Assembly (NCBI RefSeq): GCF_014861395.1
Contig: NZ_RRYV01000021.1
Span: 1 to 37,786, forward strand
DNA: 37,786 nt
From: Psychrobacter sp. FME13
Lineage (GTDB): Bacteria; Pseudomonadota; Gammaproteobacteria; Pseudomonadales; Moraxellaceae
Reading direction: 5' to 3'
Shown: one piece after another, positions 1 to 8,192 of the stretch
Numbering within the stretch: position 1 is the stretch's first letter
Layout: each line of letters starts with the position of its first letter
Made by a program: the position numbers and the translations under genes
The notes under the pieces: generated by a model
The model's database searches: none
Told to the model about the DNA's origin: nothing
What the model saw: only the letters and a program-made list of their open reading frames with translations

Positions 1-256
1 TGGTGCCCAATACTTTACCGATACTGACTGAGGCTATAATAGCTATGTCTCTAACACCGCAACCTCTCACCGTCATTAGCCGTATGATGTCTTCTATTTT
101 AGAGTGACAGCCATGATAAGTTAAGGCATGGTCGCCAATGAATTGACGTTTGCAGTCCTTGCACTGGTAGTTCTGCTTGCCATAGCTTTTTTTGCCGTTT
201 TTCTTTAAACTGGGACTGTGACAGTCGGGGCAGCTGATATCTATTTGTGTCTTCAT
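1..256 (-). CDS. IS1-family transposase N-terminal part (InsA-like), truncated by window edge
   Basis: Read from the ATG at 256 down to base 1, it gives about 85 residues without a stop. The start MKTQIDISCPDC is followed by a zinc-ribbon arrangement (CPDC near residue 9, CKDC near residue 32), then a helix-turn-helix-like stretch RGCGVRDIAIIASVSIGKVL. InsA of IS1 has the same layout: a Cys4 zinc finger followed by a DNA-binding HTH that recognises the inverted repeats. Whether InsB is encoded by a separate or fused frame cannot be seen. A GGAGGG ribosome-binding site lies well upstream, inside the IS end. Family assignment is by pattern recognition only. Confidence 0.75.
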   Translation of the reverse strand, partial: MKTQIDISCPDCHSPSLKKNGKKSYGKQNYQCKDCKRQFIGDHALTYHGCHSKIEDIIRLMTVRGCGVRDIAIIASVSIGKVLGT

Positions 257-329
257 AACCTCAAATATATCATCTTGCTTTGGCTGTCACCCTCCTTTAT
301 TTCTTCAGCATACTTTCTGACACACCACC
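1..329 (-). mobile_element. IS1-family insertion sequence, partial (one end)
   Basis: The first 256 bases encode, on the minus strand, the start of an InsA-like zinc-finger transposase protein. Upstream of its start codon the sequence ends in a likely terminal inverted repeat, reading inward GGTGGTGTGTCAGAAAG, with its outer edge near 329. IS1-family elements start with GGT-type inverted repeats and carry an InsA-like first ORF, which fits. The rest of the element lies outside the window, so the other end, target duplication and activity cannot be judged. Confidence 0.75.
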
Positions 330-379
330 AATATTATATCTTTATTTATAGCTCAAGTTTGTAAATGTGTTATTTTAAT

Positions 380-1591
380 TTAACCCACCGTCACTTTCGC
401 ATAGCCTTTCTTGCCAGCTTGAATCACGACCGTCTGACCTGAGGTTAGACTAAAGCCACCATCAACAACTTCGCCATCGACTTTGACAGCGCCGCGTTTG
501 ACCATGTCTTTGGCTGCTGAATTGTTTTTAGCGAGCTTGGCTTGGTTCAATATCTGAGTGATAAATAATGCATCTTGACCTTCTAAATCAAGCATTACTT
601 CTGGTAAATCAACTGGCAATTCACCATCAGCCAACACATTACCCGCTGATTTGTGTGCATTGGCAGCGGCATCAGCATCATGGAAACGCTCGATGAGCTC
701 TTCGGCTAAGGTACGTTTGATTTCTTGTGGATTGCGACCGTTTTCCATTTCTGCCATTAAACCTTCGACTTCATCCATTGGCTTAAAGCTTAAGAACTCA
801 AAGTAGCGGCGGATTAACGTATCTGGCATAGATAAGATTTTTTGGTACATGGTGCCTGGTGCATCATAGATAGCCACATAGTTGTTTAGAGACTTAGACA
901 TTTTATTAACGCCGTCCAATCCTTCTAAAATCGGTACGGTGATACAAACTTGTGACTCTTGACCATAACGACCTTGTAGCGTACGTCCCATCAATAGGTT
1001 AAAGGTTTGGTCAGTACCGCCAAGCTCGACATCAGCTTTTAGCGCGATAGAGTCATAACCTTGTACGAGCGGATACAAAAACTCATGGATAGAGATTGGG
1101 GTTTGCGCGGCATAGCGCTTGGAGAAATCATCACGCTCAAGCATACGCGAAACGGTTTGCTGACTGGCGAGCTGAATCATATCTGCCGCTGACATGTCAT
1201 TGAACCATTCAGAGTTAAAGACCACGCGAGTTTTTTCTTTATCCAAGATTTTGAATACTTGCTCAGCATAGGTCGTGGCATTGGCTTTGATTTGCTCATC
1301 AGTCAATGGCGGACGCGTGCTGTTTTTGCCAGAAGGATCACCAATCTTGGCCGTATAATCACCGATTAAGAAATAAATCTCATGACCCAAGTCCTGAAAA
1401 TGCTTGAGTTTATTAATCAGCACAGTATGACCCAAATGCAAATCAGGCGCCGTGGGATCAAATCCTGCCTTGATGCGCAATGGACGATTCAGCTTAAGCT
1501 TGGCTACCAAGTCGTCTTTTGATAACACTTCCTGCGTGCCGCGCTCAATAATGGCCAGTTGTTCTTCTAGGGTGTATGTATGCTCAGTCAT
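380..1591 (-). CDS. tyrS: tyrosyl-tRNA synthetase
   Basis: 403 aa, full length for a bacterial class Ic tyrosyl-tRNA synthetase; it charges tRNA-Tyr with tyrosine in the cytoplasm. The Rossmann catalytic domain carries the ATP-binding HLGH signature at residues 52-55 and the KMSKS loop at residues 230-234. The tyrosine pocket stretch VQGYDS...ELGGTDQ lies between them. The last ~60 residues form an S4-type RNA-binding domain ([19 protein letters not shown]). The sequence layout is that of the TyrRS branch with a [13 protein letters not shown]-terminus. It is transcribed away from the esterase gene, which starts 269 bp to its right. It is a housekeeping gene outside the prophage. The IS1 end lies ~50 bp beyond its stop codon and does not interrupt it. 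Confidence 0.97.
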   Translation of the reverse strand: MTEHTYTLEEQLAIIERGTQEVLSKDDLVAKLKLNRPLRIKAGFDPTAPDLHLGHTVLINKLKHFQDLGHEIYFLIGDYTAKIGDPSGKNSTRPPLTDEQIKANATTYAEQVFKILDKEKTRVVFNSEWFNDMSAADMIQLASQQTVSRMLERDDFSKRYAAQTPISIHEFLYPLVQGYDSIALKADVELGGTDQTFNLLMGRTLQGRYGQESQVCITVPILEGLDGVNKMSKSLNNYVAIYDAPGTMYQKILSMPDTLIRRYFEFLSFKPMDEVEGLMAEMENGRNPQEIKRTLAEELIERFHDADAAANAHKSAGNVLADGELPVDLPEVMLDLEGQDALFITQILNQAKLAKNNSAAKDMVKRGAVKVDGEVVDGGFSLTSGQTVVIQAGKKGYAKVTVG

Positions 1592-1860
1592 GAGAGTCTC
1601 TATATTGTCTTTATTAAAGGGTTGCAGCGTTTGAATGATTTAGAATCTCGTCGCCGTCAAAAGATGTTAGAATTTGGCAGATATATTAGCGTTTTTTAAG
1701 GTAAATTGCCAAAAAAATAAGTACAACATTGCGTTCATTGATTCATATATTAAGTTAACTGATAATTTTTAAAAAATGATGACAAAGCAGTGACTGTTAC
1801 AAAAATATTTTATTTTCAATTAAGTTTTGTTGAACATTCAAACAATATTAAGGATACGTT

Positions 1861-2532
1861 ATGACTGACTATTTAGACGCTGTTATCGTTGAGCACAATC
1901 CTGCTAACAAGACAGTAGACCGAGCTGTTATTTGGTTACATGGTTTAGGGGCGAGTGGTCACGATTTTGAGCCTGTGGTACCGCAACTTGGATTGTCTAA
2001 AGATATGGCAGTACGGTTTGTTTTTCCGCATGCACCCAAGCGTGCCGTGACGGTAAACGGTGGTATGGTCATGCCAGCATGGTACGATATTTTGGAGATG
2101 AGCCTTGAGCGTAAAATCGATGTTGCTCAAATTGAAGAGTCTGCTCAACAAATCAATGATTTAATTGCTCGTGAAGTTGAGCGCGGCGTGGCTCCTGAGC
2201 ATATTGTTATTGCAGGGTTTTCGCAGGGCGGGGCAGTGGCATATCATGTGGCACTTGGCTATCCAAAGCGTTTGGCTGGCTTGATGACACTCTCTACGTA
2301 CTTGGCAACCAATGATAATATTGATTATAGTACCGCTAATAAAGACATGCCAATTTTGATTGAGCATGGTACTCACGATCCGGTGGTTCCTGCTGTGTTA
2401 GGCGAGCAGGCACAGCAGCTGCTATCAGAAAAGGGCTATAATGTGGCTTATCATACTTATCCAATGGCGCATCAGGTCTGTATGCCGCAGATTCAAGCTA
2501 TCGGTCAATGGTTAAATGGCGTCTTGGCCTAG
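1861..2532 (+). CDS. alpha/beta-hydrolase carboxylesterase (acyl-protein thioesterase/EstB family)
   Basis: 223 aa, typical size for the phospholipase/carboxylesterase family, which hydrolyses short-chain esters or thioesters in the cytoplasm. The visible catalytic triad is Ser121 in the nucleophile elbow GFSQGG (119-124), Asp173 in HGTHDPVVP and His204 in PMAHQ. The oxyanion-hole segment WLHGLGASGHDF (25-36) matches the family. There is no signal peptide. The ATG at 1861 is preceded by AAGGATACGTT, a reasonable ribosome-binding site. It stands alone, upstream of the ssrA promoter and divergent from tyrS. The physiological substrate cannot be told from the sequence. Confidence 0.93.
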   Translation: MTDYLDAVIVEHNPANKTVDRAVIWLHGLGASGHDFEPVVPQLGLSKDMAVRFVFPHAPKRAVTVNGGMVMPAWYDILEMSLERKIDVAQIEESAQQINDLIAREVERGVAPEHIVIAGFSQGGAVAYHVALGYPKRLAGLMTLSTYLATNDNIDYSTANKDMPILIEHGTHDPVVPAVLGEQAQQLLSEKGYNVAYHTYPMAHQVCMPQIQAIGQWLNGVLA

Positions 2533-2574
2533 ATAATGGAGCTGTAACGTAATGTAATACAGGGTTTATAAAGG

Positions 2575-2604
2575 TTGAAACCTACCCACTACCTACTATA
2601 TAAT
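2575..2604 (+). promoter_or_regulatory. sigma70-type promoter of ssrA
   Basis: TTGAAA at 2575-2580 and TATAAT at 2599-2604, separated by 18 bp. The mature tmRNA 5' end (GGGGATG) begins at 2618, 13 nt after the -10 box, consistent with transcription starting a few bases earlier and RNase P trimming. Confidence 0.75.
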
Positions 2605-2617
2605 AACTGACCTTATT

Positions 2618-2976
2618 GGGGATGTTCTGGCTTCGACGCTGGTAATGAAACTCAATGATGCATGTCGAGAGTATATGTCCTCTCGTAAATTAAACATATA
2701 TTGTTATAGTCGCAAACGACGAAAATTACGCTCTAGCAGCATAAACCCTGCTTACTGCGCTGCCGATTACCTATAGTTGGTTAGCCCAGTTGAAGCGTCC
2801 GCATATAGGTTCGCCACAAGGGATTGTCTCAATCGCTTGGGTTCAAAAGTAGAGAATCGTCCAATCCATCCTGACTGTCGGATCGGTGCGGACTAAAACT
2901 AAAGACAGAAACTAAACATGTAGATTCATGAGCGTAATGCTGGCGGACGCGGGTTCAACTCCCGCCATCTCCACCA
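2618..2976 (+). ncRNA. ssrA: transfer-messenger RNA (tmRNA)
   Basis: Trans-translation RNA that rescues stalled ribosomes together with SmpB. The 5' end GGGGATGTTCTGGCTTCGAC and the 3' end CCGCCATCTCCACCA pair to form the tRNA-like acceptor, with one G-U pair and an encoded CCA. The resume frame at 2712-2744 reads GCA AAC GAC GAA AAT TAC GCT CTA GCA GCA TAA, so the degradation tag is ANDENYALAA. The T-arm GGGTTCAACTCCC is intact. Length is 359 nt, usual for a one-piece gammaproteobacterial tmRNA. The 3' 15 nt are also the prophage attachment core, so integration regenerates a complete tmRNA and the gene should stay functional. Confidence 0.97.
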
Positions 2977-2978
2977 AA
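2962..2978 (+). other. attL core (tmRNA 3' end)
   Basis: CCGCCATCTCCACCAAA, the last 15 nt of ssrA plus two bases. It is identical to 36048-36064. The sequences diverge immediately outside on both sides (CAACG here, TATTAA at attR), which defines the direct repeat. The 3' ends of tRNA and tmRNA genes are classic targets of tyrosine integrases. Confidence 0.9.
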
Positions 2979-3011
2979 CAACGATATAGGGTAGACCGTC
3001 ATAGACTGTCT

Positions 3012-3033
3012 GCCCTTTATTTTGGGCGTTTTT
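3012..3033 (+). terminator. probable terminator just inside attL, serving ssrA
   Basis: GCCC at 3012-3015 and GGGC at 3024-3027 around an AT loop, followed by GTTTTT. A longer imperfect stem (GGGTAGAC...GTCTGCCC, about 2989-3015) sits just upstream. Integration separated ssrA from its native terminator, which now lies beyond attR at 36071, so the element supplies a replacement. Confidence 0.5.
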
Positions 3034-3076
3034 CAGGTTTTAAGTTCTATCCCGTCCTATGGCGTTCCGTATAGAA

Positions 3077-3127
3077 TGTTGGTATTATTGTTGGTATTGA
3101 GCAGTACCAACATGGACAATACCAACA
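3077..3127 (+). promoter_or_regulatory. integrase arm-type sites / operator, left end
   Basis: Two direct copies of TGTTGGTATT (3077-3086 and 3089-3098, 12-bp period) are followed by two inverted copies, GTACCAACA (3104-3112) and AATACCAACA (3118-3127), ending 12 bp before the integrase start codon. The same direct pair with the same 12-bp period lies near attR at 35966-35987. This arrangement is expected of integrase arm-binding sites and also suggests autoregulation of int. Function is inferred. Confidence 0.6.
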
Positions 3128-3139
3128 AAGGATAGGACC

Positions 3140-4381
3140 ATGCCTTTAACCCATACCGCTATCAATAAGCTACAGCCCAGTAGCACGTCTATTGATACAA
3201 AGCGACCAGATAAGCACAGTGATGGTAACGGACTGCAGTTATGGGTTCGTTATACTGGCGTTAAATCATGGATCAGTGCCTATCGCTGGCAAGGTAAGCA
3301 GCAAACTCTTACTATTGGCACCTATCCAGTAATGAGCCTTCAAAATGCACGCCAGCGCAATATTGAGATTAAACGCTTAATAGCAGACGGCGTAAATCCT
3401 AAAGACCATAAGAAAGAGCAGCAGGCTAACCAAGACGGCAAGAAGATATTTGATACAGTCGCCCAAGACTGGTATGCCGAACGTAAAACCTATCTAGCAG
3501 AAAGCACCTTCTCTCGTAATTATTCTGCATACATGCGTGATGTTAAGCCTTCTATTGGCCATAAAAATATAGATGATATAACCGCGCCTGATGTCTTAGC
3601 TATTGGTAAGACAGTAGAAGCGCGCGGCGCTGGTGAAATGGCCAAACGCACTATTAGAGAAGTCGGTCAAATATTCAAGCATGCCATACGTAACGGACTT
3701 GCAATGCATAACCCCGCTACAGACCTTGCAGAAGCTATTAAACCGCGTAAAACAGTGCACCACAGTCGTATAACCTCTCAACAGCTACCTAAACTACTGC
3801 AAGATATTAACGCCTATGAGGGTGATTTACTGGTCAAATTGGGCTTATGGTTTATGTGCTACACGTTTGTCCGTACCAGTGAACTACGTTTTATGGAGTG
3901 GTCAGAGGTTGACTATAAACACGGTCTATGGCGCATACCTGCTGAGAAAATGAAAGCAAGGCGTTTGCACATTGTGCCACTGGCCCCACAAGCAATGGCA
4001 ATATTAAAACAGATCAAAGAGCTGGGTTTTTCGGATCAATATGTTTTCTTTAATACCTCAACACGTAAGCCGTACAGTCAAAACGCTTTCATTACTGCCT
4101 TATGGCGAATGGGGTATAAAGGTCGAATGACCGGCCATGGTTTCCGCGGTCTTGCCAGCACGACCTTGCATGAAAAAGAATTTATGCACGAAGCTATAGA
4201 GCTGCAATTAGCACATGACAGAGAAAACAAAATTAGCGCGGCCTATAACGGTGCTCAGCATCTACCATACAGAATTGACATGATGCACCAATGGGCAAAC
4301 TTCATTGATGATGCCTACGCTGGCAAGTTAGATAACGTCATTCATGCTAGTTTCAAACAACAAACACAAAAGCATGGTTAG
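3140..4381 (+). CDS. int: tyrosine-type site-specific integrase (P4/DUF4102 family)
   Basis: 413 aa; catalyses integration and excision between attP and the tmRNA 3' end. The N-terminal arm-binding domain (residues ~1-90, DUF4102-type, DKHSDGNGLQLWVRYTG) is followed by a core-binding SAM-like domain (~100-190) and the catalytic domain (~210-390). Visible active-site residues are Arg245 in TFVRTSELR, Lys272, His333-x-x-Arg336 in GHGFRG, His359 in LAHD and the nucleophile Tyr369 in AAYN. The set is complete, so the enzyme may be active. The ATG at 3140 follows an AAAGGATAGG ribosome-binding site. It sits next to attL and reads inward. The inverted TTGGTATT sites abutting its start suggest self-regulation. 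Confidence 0.95.
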   Translation: MPLTHTAINKLQPSSTSIDTKRPDKHSDGNGLQLWVRYTGVKSWISAYRWQGKQQTLTIGTYPVMSLQNARQRNIEIKRLIADGVNPKDHKKEQQANQDGKKIFDTVAQDWYAERKTYLAESTFSRNYSAYMRDVKPSIGHKNIDDITAPDVLAIGKTVEARGAGEMAKRTIREVGQIFKHAIRNGLAMHNPATDLAEAIKPRKTVHHSRITSQQLPKLLQDINAYEGDLLVKLGLWFMCYTFVRTSELRFMEWSEVDYKHGLWRIPAEKMKARRLHIVPLAPQAMAILKQIKELGFSDQYVFFNTSTRKPYSQNAFITALWRMGYKGRMTGHGFRGLASTTLHEKEFMHEAIELQLAHDRENKISAAYNGAQHLPYRIDMMHQWANFIDDAYAGKLDNVIHASFKQQTQKHG

Positions 4382-4434
4382 TATCATGCTGCACCGACTA
4401 TGATATAAAAATAATAACTAACGAGGGCAGAGCA

Positions 4435-5490
4435 ATGACACACGTTGTACCAAGCCGCGAAAAGGTTAAAAAAGCTGGCAAAGTTTTAATTAAAGAAGAT
4501 GCCACTACCGATGAATTTAACGATGCTATGGCGGTGTTGTCGCAGTGGCGTGCCTTGCATAGCTATACTATTAACACTTTTCAAGCAATGTTGCGCGGTA
4601 AGGTTAAGCAACTAGGCTTTAAGTCGCCCATCATCGCGCAGCGTCTAAAGCGCACGCCTTCAATCATCCGTAAACTTAACCGCTTTCAAACTATGAGTTT
4701 GTCACGTATGCAGGACATCGGCGGCATACGCATTGTGTTGCCTACCGTTAATGATGTTTATCGATTACATAACGATATTATTAAAACTAAAGCGCGCTTC
4801 GACCATGAGCCGCTACTACCTGCAGATGACTACATTGAAAGGCCAAAAGATGACGGTTATAGAAGTTTGCATCAAGTCTTTAAGTATAAAAGCACTATAG
4901 CACCCGAACTGAACGGCTTATTCATTGAGCTGCAGATTAGAACTAAGCTACAACATTCATGGGCAACAGCGGTTGAAACACTAGGACTGGTGGAGAAGTC
5001 ATCATTCAAGACAGGCGAAGGAGCAGAAGAGTTTAAACGCTTCTTTAAATTGGCTAGTGTATTGTTTGCCCACCATGAGAAAAAGCCCGTAATTGATGTG
5101 TTTAGCCAAGACGAACCTAGCACCTGGGTTGCTGAGCTGATGGCATTAGAGAAAGAACTACAGATATATGCCAAGCTAACAGGCTTAATCATCACTGCTA
5201 AACATATTGATAATGTGAGTGATAAAACTGATGAATATCACGTCATGGAGTTAAACACTAGCGGCGACCATCCCGCGGTTAGCCTTGTCGCTTTTACCAA
5301 ATTACAGTTAGAGCTTGCCGAAGATTTCTATAAAATGCGTGAGATTGCAACGCAAGACAAGCCAAATATAGAAGTGGTGCTAATAGCGGCGGGTAACCTG
5401 AAGGACATTAAAAAAGCTTATCCGAATTACTTTTTAGATACTCAAGAGTTTATTAAAAACCTAAAGAGCATATGCCAAAAGCTGGGCTGA
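4435..5490 (+). CDS. RelA/SpoT nucleotidyltransferase-domain protein (alarmone synthetase-like; possible defence/toxin cargo)
   Basis: 351 aa. Residues ~45-205 match the RelA/SpoT synthetase fold: QDIGGIRI at 93-100, the G-loop-like DYIERPKDDGYRSLH at 132-146 (Tyr142) and the acidic active-site strand IELQIRTKLQHSWATAVE at 164-181. There is no HD hydrolase domain and no TGS/ACT regulatory domain, so it resembles small alarmone synthetases. Known relatives pyrophosphorylate GTP/GDP, ATP or tRNA, and some prophage-borne members act as phage-triggered toxins. The C-terminal ~145 residues are unassigned and might be a sensor or antitoxin module. It lies 53 bp after int, between integrase and regulators, a common cargo slot. 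The ATG is preceded by GAGGGCAG. Nucleotide product and role are not determinable here. Confidence 0.8.
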   Translation: MTHVVPSREKVKKAGKVLIKEDATTDEFNDAMAVLSQWRALHSYTINTFQAMLRGKVKQLGFKSPIIAQRLKRTPSIIRKLNRFQTMSLSRMQDIGGIRIVLPTVNDVYRLHNDIIKTKARFDHEPLLPADDYIERPKDDGYRSLHQVFKYKSTIAPELNGLFIELQIRTKLQHSWATAVETLGLVEKSSFKTGEGAEEFKRFFKLASVLFAHHEKKPVIDVFSQDEPSTWVAELMALEKELQIYAKLTGLIITAKHIDNVSDKTDEYHVMELNTSGDHPAVSLVAFTKLQLELAEDFYKMREIATQDKPNIEVVLIAAGNLKDIKKAYPNYFLDTQEFIKNLKSICQKLG

Positions 5491-5606
5491 TGCTCAGCTA
5501 AAAACTTTGCAAGGCTAGGGCTGATCCCCCGAACGACAGATATTCACACCCTTAAACTGTCACTGCCTTGCTCCTATTTTAATAAAAGGGTGTAGGGGTG
5601 TGGACC

Positions 5607-7013
5607 ATGGGACTATTGGCTAAAGCTATACAGCAAGATAAGAAAAATTTTATAAAGCTATCTAAAGCTATAACTATTGTTGCTAATATTACTAATGATA
5701 GTGAAGAAGATGTAGTGCGGTTTTTTCATTGTACTTCCACGCCAGTTTATGAGAAATGGCTTGAAGGAATAGAGTTATTCCGTGACAACGGTTATGGCGG
5801 GTATTACCCAGGTGGTGAATTTCTAATAGCAATAGATTATTATTGTGGTGACATTAAAAATTACTATAACTTGCGCGAAGATAAGTTTTTCCGCAGCGCT
5901 TATGTGGACAAAACTAAGTTCTTCAGTAAGGATTTAATAGACATTTTAGGCGTGAGCTTTGATATAGAAAGCTTTGACCTATCAGAAGCAAAGCCCAGTT
6001 TTGAAAATAAAGAAATAGAAGACATTACTAATAAAAAGATGGAAGATAGGCGTAGAAAATATATTGCTGTAAATGATTTTGTAAACAGTTTGAGCAAAGG
6101 TAGTGACTTTAAAAAAGGTGGAAGCTTTGGAGCAGGAAATCCATTAAGGGTTGCCATTGAGGGGATACTTGAGAGTATCCCGCTAAATGATATTGGTTTA
6201 TATAAACTAGAAGGGACAGTGTATTCATTAGTTTCTCAATCGGATAAATACAAAAATCCTACCGAGATATTACGGGCTTTTTACGGTGTTCTTGATAATG
6301 ATCAAACAGGTACAGTAACATCAGATAGGGAGCCATTCAAAGGCTTTTACTTTAAGTATTCAGATGTGGGCTATCTGATTGGTTCGGACTCTAAAGCTAT
6401 TGAAATAGAAGATACCGAAATACGTACTAATGAAGATGTGAGTACTAACCAGCTAAAATATGACGATGAAGTTAGTGATCAAACCATTGGAAAACTTAAA
6501 AAGATGACTGCAGATTATGAAGATCTTAGGTTGAAGTATGAAGAGCTTGAAAGGCAGAACAAAGGTCTTTTTGATAAGATTGAGCAGCACAAACAAGATA
6601 ATAGTGAGGAGCTAAGACAGCATTGGGAAGCTGAAAGCATAAAACATAAATCTAAAATAGAAGAGCTTGAGACCGTAATAAAAGGGTTTAGTGATATCGA
6701 GACATTAAGTCAGGATGGCGATTGGCAACTATACAATTGGAAGTCAATGGATGAAAATCAATATCCGCCTGAGTTACATTTAGTGATCGAAGTTTGGAAA
6801 AGGTATTACAAAGCTAGTGATACAGAAGATATTACACGATTTAATACTCGTAAGTTTGATCGAATAACTGGAGAGTTAAATTTAAAGGATGGTAAGTTAA
6901 GAAGCAGAATTAGATCAATATTAACTCCTTTAAATAGTAAAAAGACCTCGACTGACCTTATTGCTACTTTAAGAGATGTTGATATCCTTTATAACGATAA
7001 AATGATTGATTAA
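5607..7013 (+). CDS. hypothetical protein with central coiled coil, left-end cargo
   Basis: I do not recognise this protein. From the ATG at 5607 it has 468-469 residues. A GTG three codons earlier (5598) is possible, but AGGGG at 5594-5598 is spaced 8 nt from the ATG. The N-terminal half is globular and rich in aromatic residues (RFFHCTSTPVYEKWLEG, DNGYGGYYPGGEF). Residues ~295-365 form a strongly charged coiled coil (KLKKMTADYEDLRLKYEEL onward). A C-terminal segment (YPPELHLVIEVWKRYY...) looks like a small helical domain. The codon usage is AT-rich compared with the structural genes. It lies between the RelA/SpoT-domain gene and palindrome array 1, so accessory cargo is likely. A functional link with the RelA-like gene is possible but unproven. 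Confidence 0.65.
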   Translation: MGLLAKAIQQDKKNFIKLSKAITIVANITNDSEEDVVRFFHCTSTPVYEKWLEGIELFRDNGYGGYYPGGEFLIAIDYYCGDIKNYYNLREDKFFRSAYVDKTKFFSKDLIDILGVSFDIESFDLSEAKPSFENKEIEDITNKKMEDRRRKYIAVNDFVNSLSKGSDFKKGGSFGAGNPLRVAIEGILESIPLNDIGLYKLEGTVYSLVSQSDKYKNPTEILRAFYGVLDNDQTGTVTSDREPFKGFYFKYSDVGYLIGSDSKAIEIEDTEIRTNEDVSTNQLKYDDEVSDQTIGKLKKMTADYEDLRLKYEELERQNKGLFDKIEQHKQDNSEELRQHWEAESIKHKSKIEELETVIKGFSDIETLSQDGDWQLYNWKSMDENQYPPELHLVIEVWKRYYKASDTEDITRFNTRKFDRITGELNLKDGKLRSRIRSILTPLNSKKTSTDLIATLRDVDILYNDKMID

Positions 7014-7017
7014 ACGA

Positions 7018-7212
7018 GGTGGCACCTTAAGCCGCCACCCTAAAGTATGCTATAGGATTTAGATGCACCCAAACTTGGGATCTGTTTAGATGTACTCAAG
7101 TTTGAGTACATCTATTTAATTATCTTCAGGGTTGAGGGTATAAGGTGGCACCTTAAGCTGCCACCCTAAAGTATGCTATAGGATTTAGATATTCCCAAAT
7201 CTGGGGACATCT
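7018..7212 (+). repeat. palindrome array 1 (left), with duplicated 47-bp module
   Basis: Non-coding. A 22-nt palindrome (GGTGGC at one end, GCCACC at the other, CTTAAG centre) sits at 7018-7039 and again at 7144-7165. Each copy continues into the same downstream bases, so 7018-7064 and 7144-7190 are 47-bp copies with one difference. Each module leads into a palindrome of the 'AGAT...ATCT' family (7061-7083 and 7187-7212), whose inner sequences differ strongly. A third member at 7088-7113 is a perfect 12-bp-arm palindrome. The family has outer AGAT/ATCT, three variable bases, then YYCAA and TTGRR arms about a 2-nt centre. Members of the same family occur at 30226-31080. Function unknown. Confidence 0.85.
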
Positions 7213-7304
7213 ATCCCTTGCAGCATGAAGCCTTATATCTTGGCCATATTTCAAGTGCGACCAAGATTATTATCGCAATATCTGTCGTTACAAACCCAAA
7301 AGAA

Positions 7305-7332
7305 AGGTGAGCTTAAATGCTCGCCTTTTTTA
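7305..7332 (+). terminator. rho-independent terminator downstream of array 1
   Basis: AGGTGAGC (7305-7312) and GCTCGCCT (7319-7326) form a stem around TTAAAT, with one mismatch, and run into a T tract. It separates the left cargo from the early region. In the rest of 7213-7545 I see only an inverted pair ATAGCATCCT (~7360) / AGGGTGCTAT (~7397) that could be an operator, and two TAAGCCGCCAC copies (~7442 and ~7493). There is no gene there. Confidence 0.7.
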
Positions 7333-7545
7333 TTGTCAAAAATTCAACTCATACAAAAATAGCATCCTATTTGGGATGAATTGGCGTACTAATTAGGGTG
7401 CTATTTGAGCTGGGTGCCACCCTACGCCAACGGTATTACTTTAAGCCGCCACTATTGCCTACCACTATACCTCTAGTATTAGCATAAACATGTAAGCCGC
7501 CACACCACGTTGCGGCACGTAACCCACCGATACGGAGTTATAAAC

Positions 7546-7830
7546 ATGACTATCACAGACACGCCGGTTATCCCTTTCACTTCTTATGGTGAAGATAGCG
7601 CTGAACAAGAGCCACGTAAAAGCATTATTAACCATTTACCTCCTCAGGGAATGAGCCGAGCAAGCCAGCTGTTACCATTTGTGCCTTTCAGTAAAACTAC
7701 GCTGTTCGAATGGTCGAAAGATGGACGTTTTCCAGCGCCTGTTAAGTTATCGCCCACTATGACGGCTTGGCGTAATAGTGAAGTGATTGCATGGCTCGAA
7801 GGTCAATCGATAGAAACAGCAGGAGCATAG
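7546..7830 (+). CDS. AlpA-family helix-turn-helix transcriptional regulator
   Basis: 94 aa from the ATG at 7546, chosen because TACGGAG lies 8 nt upstream; a TTG 36 bp earlier has no such site. Residues ~35-90 match the MerR-like winged HTH of AlpA/excisionase proteins: MSRASQLLPFVPFSKTTLFEWSKDGRFPAPVKLSPTMTAWR followed by NSEVIAWLEGQ. AlpA proteins bind DNA, activate integrase/excision or satellite early genes, and are typical of P4-like elements and PICIs. It is the first gene of the early operon. No CI/Cro-type repressor is visible, so it could be the main switch protein, though this is inference. Confidence 0.85.
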   Translation: MTITDTPVIPFTSYGEDSAEQEPRKSIINHLPPQGMSRASQLLPFVPFSKTTLFEWSKDGRFPAPVKLSPTMTAWRNSEVIAWLEGQSIETAGA

Positions 7831-7832
7831 CG

Positions 7833-8192
7833 ATGATTACTCCACAGCAGACATTAACAGCAACACAAACAGACACTATCAAAGCACACCTTATTACCGG
7901 GGCAACAATATCAAAATTGGAGTCTTACGAGCGCTATCAAATAATGTGCCTTGCGCAGCGCGTACATGACCTACGAAAAGCTGGCATGGAAATACAAAGT
8001 AAGTCCACTGTCAAAAATGGTAAACGATTTAATCTCTATTGGTTAGAGGAGGAAGAGCGTGCCCGGTACGTGAACGGTAAGGTTACGCCTACCGATGTTC
8101 GCGGAACGGGCGAAGATGTGTGTCTGTCAAACGATGACACCGACATTCTATTAAGCACTTTTAACGTGGAGGACGTAAGAAATGACCAATAA
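7833..8192 (+). CDS. small phage protein with helix-turn-helix (HTH_39-like) domain
   Basis: 119 aa from the ATG at 7833, just after the alpA-like stop, with AGGAG at 7821-7825. The N-terminal two thirds have the pattern of phage winged-helix proteins: a Q-rich start, then TIKAHLITGATISKLESYERYQIMCLAQRVHDLRKAGMEIQS, and a closing NGKRFNLYWL strand. This is the usual layout of the HTH_39 group found beside phage replication genes. The last ~40 residues are acidic and unassigned. It overlaps the next gene by 11 bp. It is likely a DNA-binding early protein; the target is unknown. Confidence 0.65.
   Translation: MITPQQTLTATQTDTIKAHLITGATISKLESYERYQIMCLAQRVHDLRKAGMEIQSKSTVKNGKRFNLYWLEEEERARYVNGKVTPTDVRGTGEDVCLSNDDTDILLSTFNVEDVRNDQ

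Noticed and set aside
4381-7545. Search for a divergently transcribed CI-type repressor
   Set aside because: No minus-strand frame in the integrase-to-alpA interval has an HTH or LexA-like peptidase pattern; reported as an absence rather than a feature.
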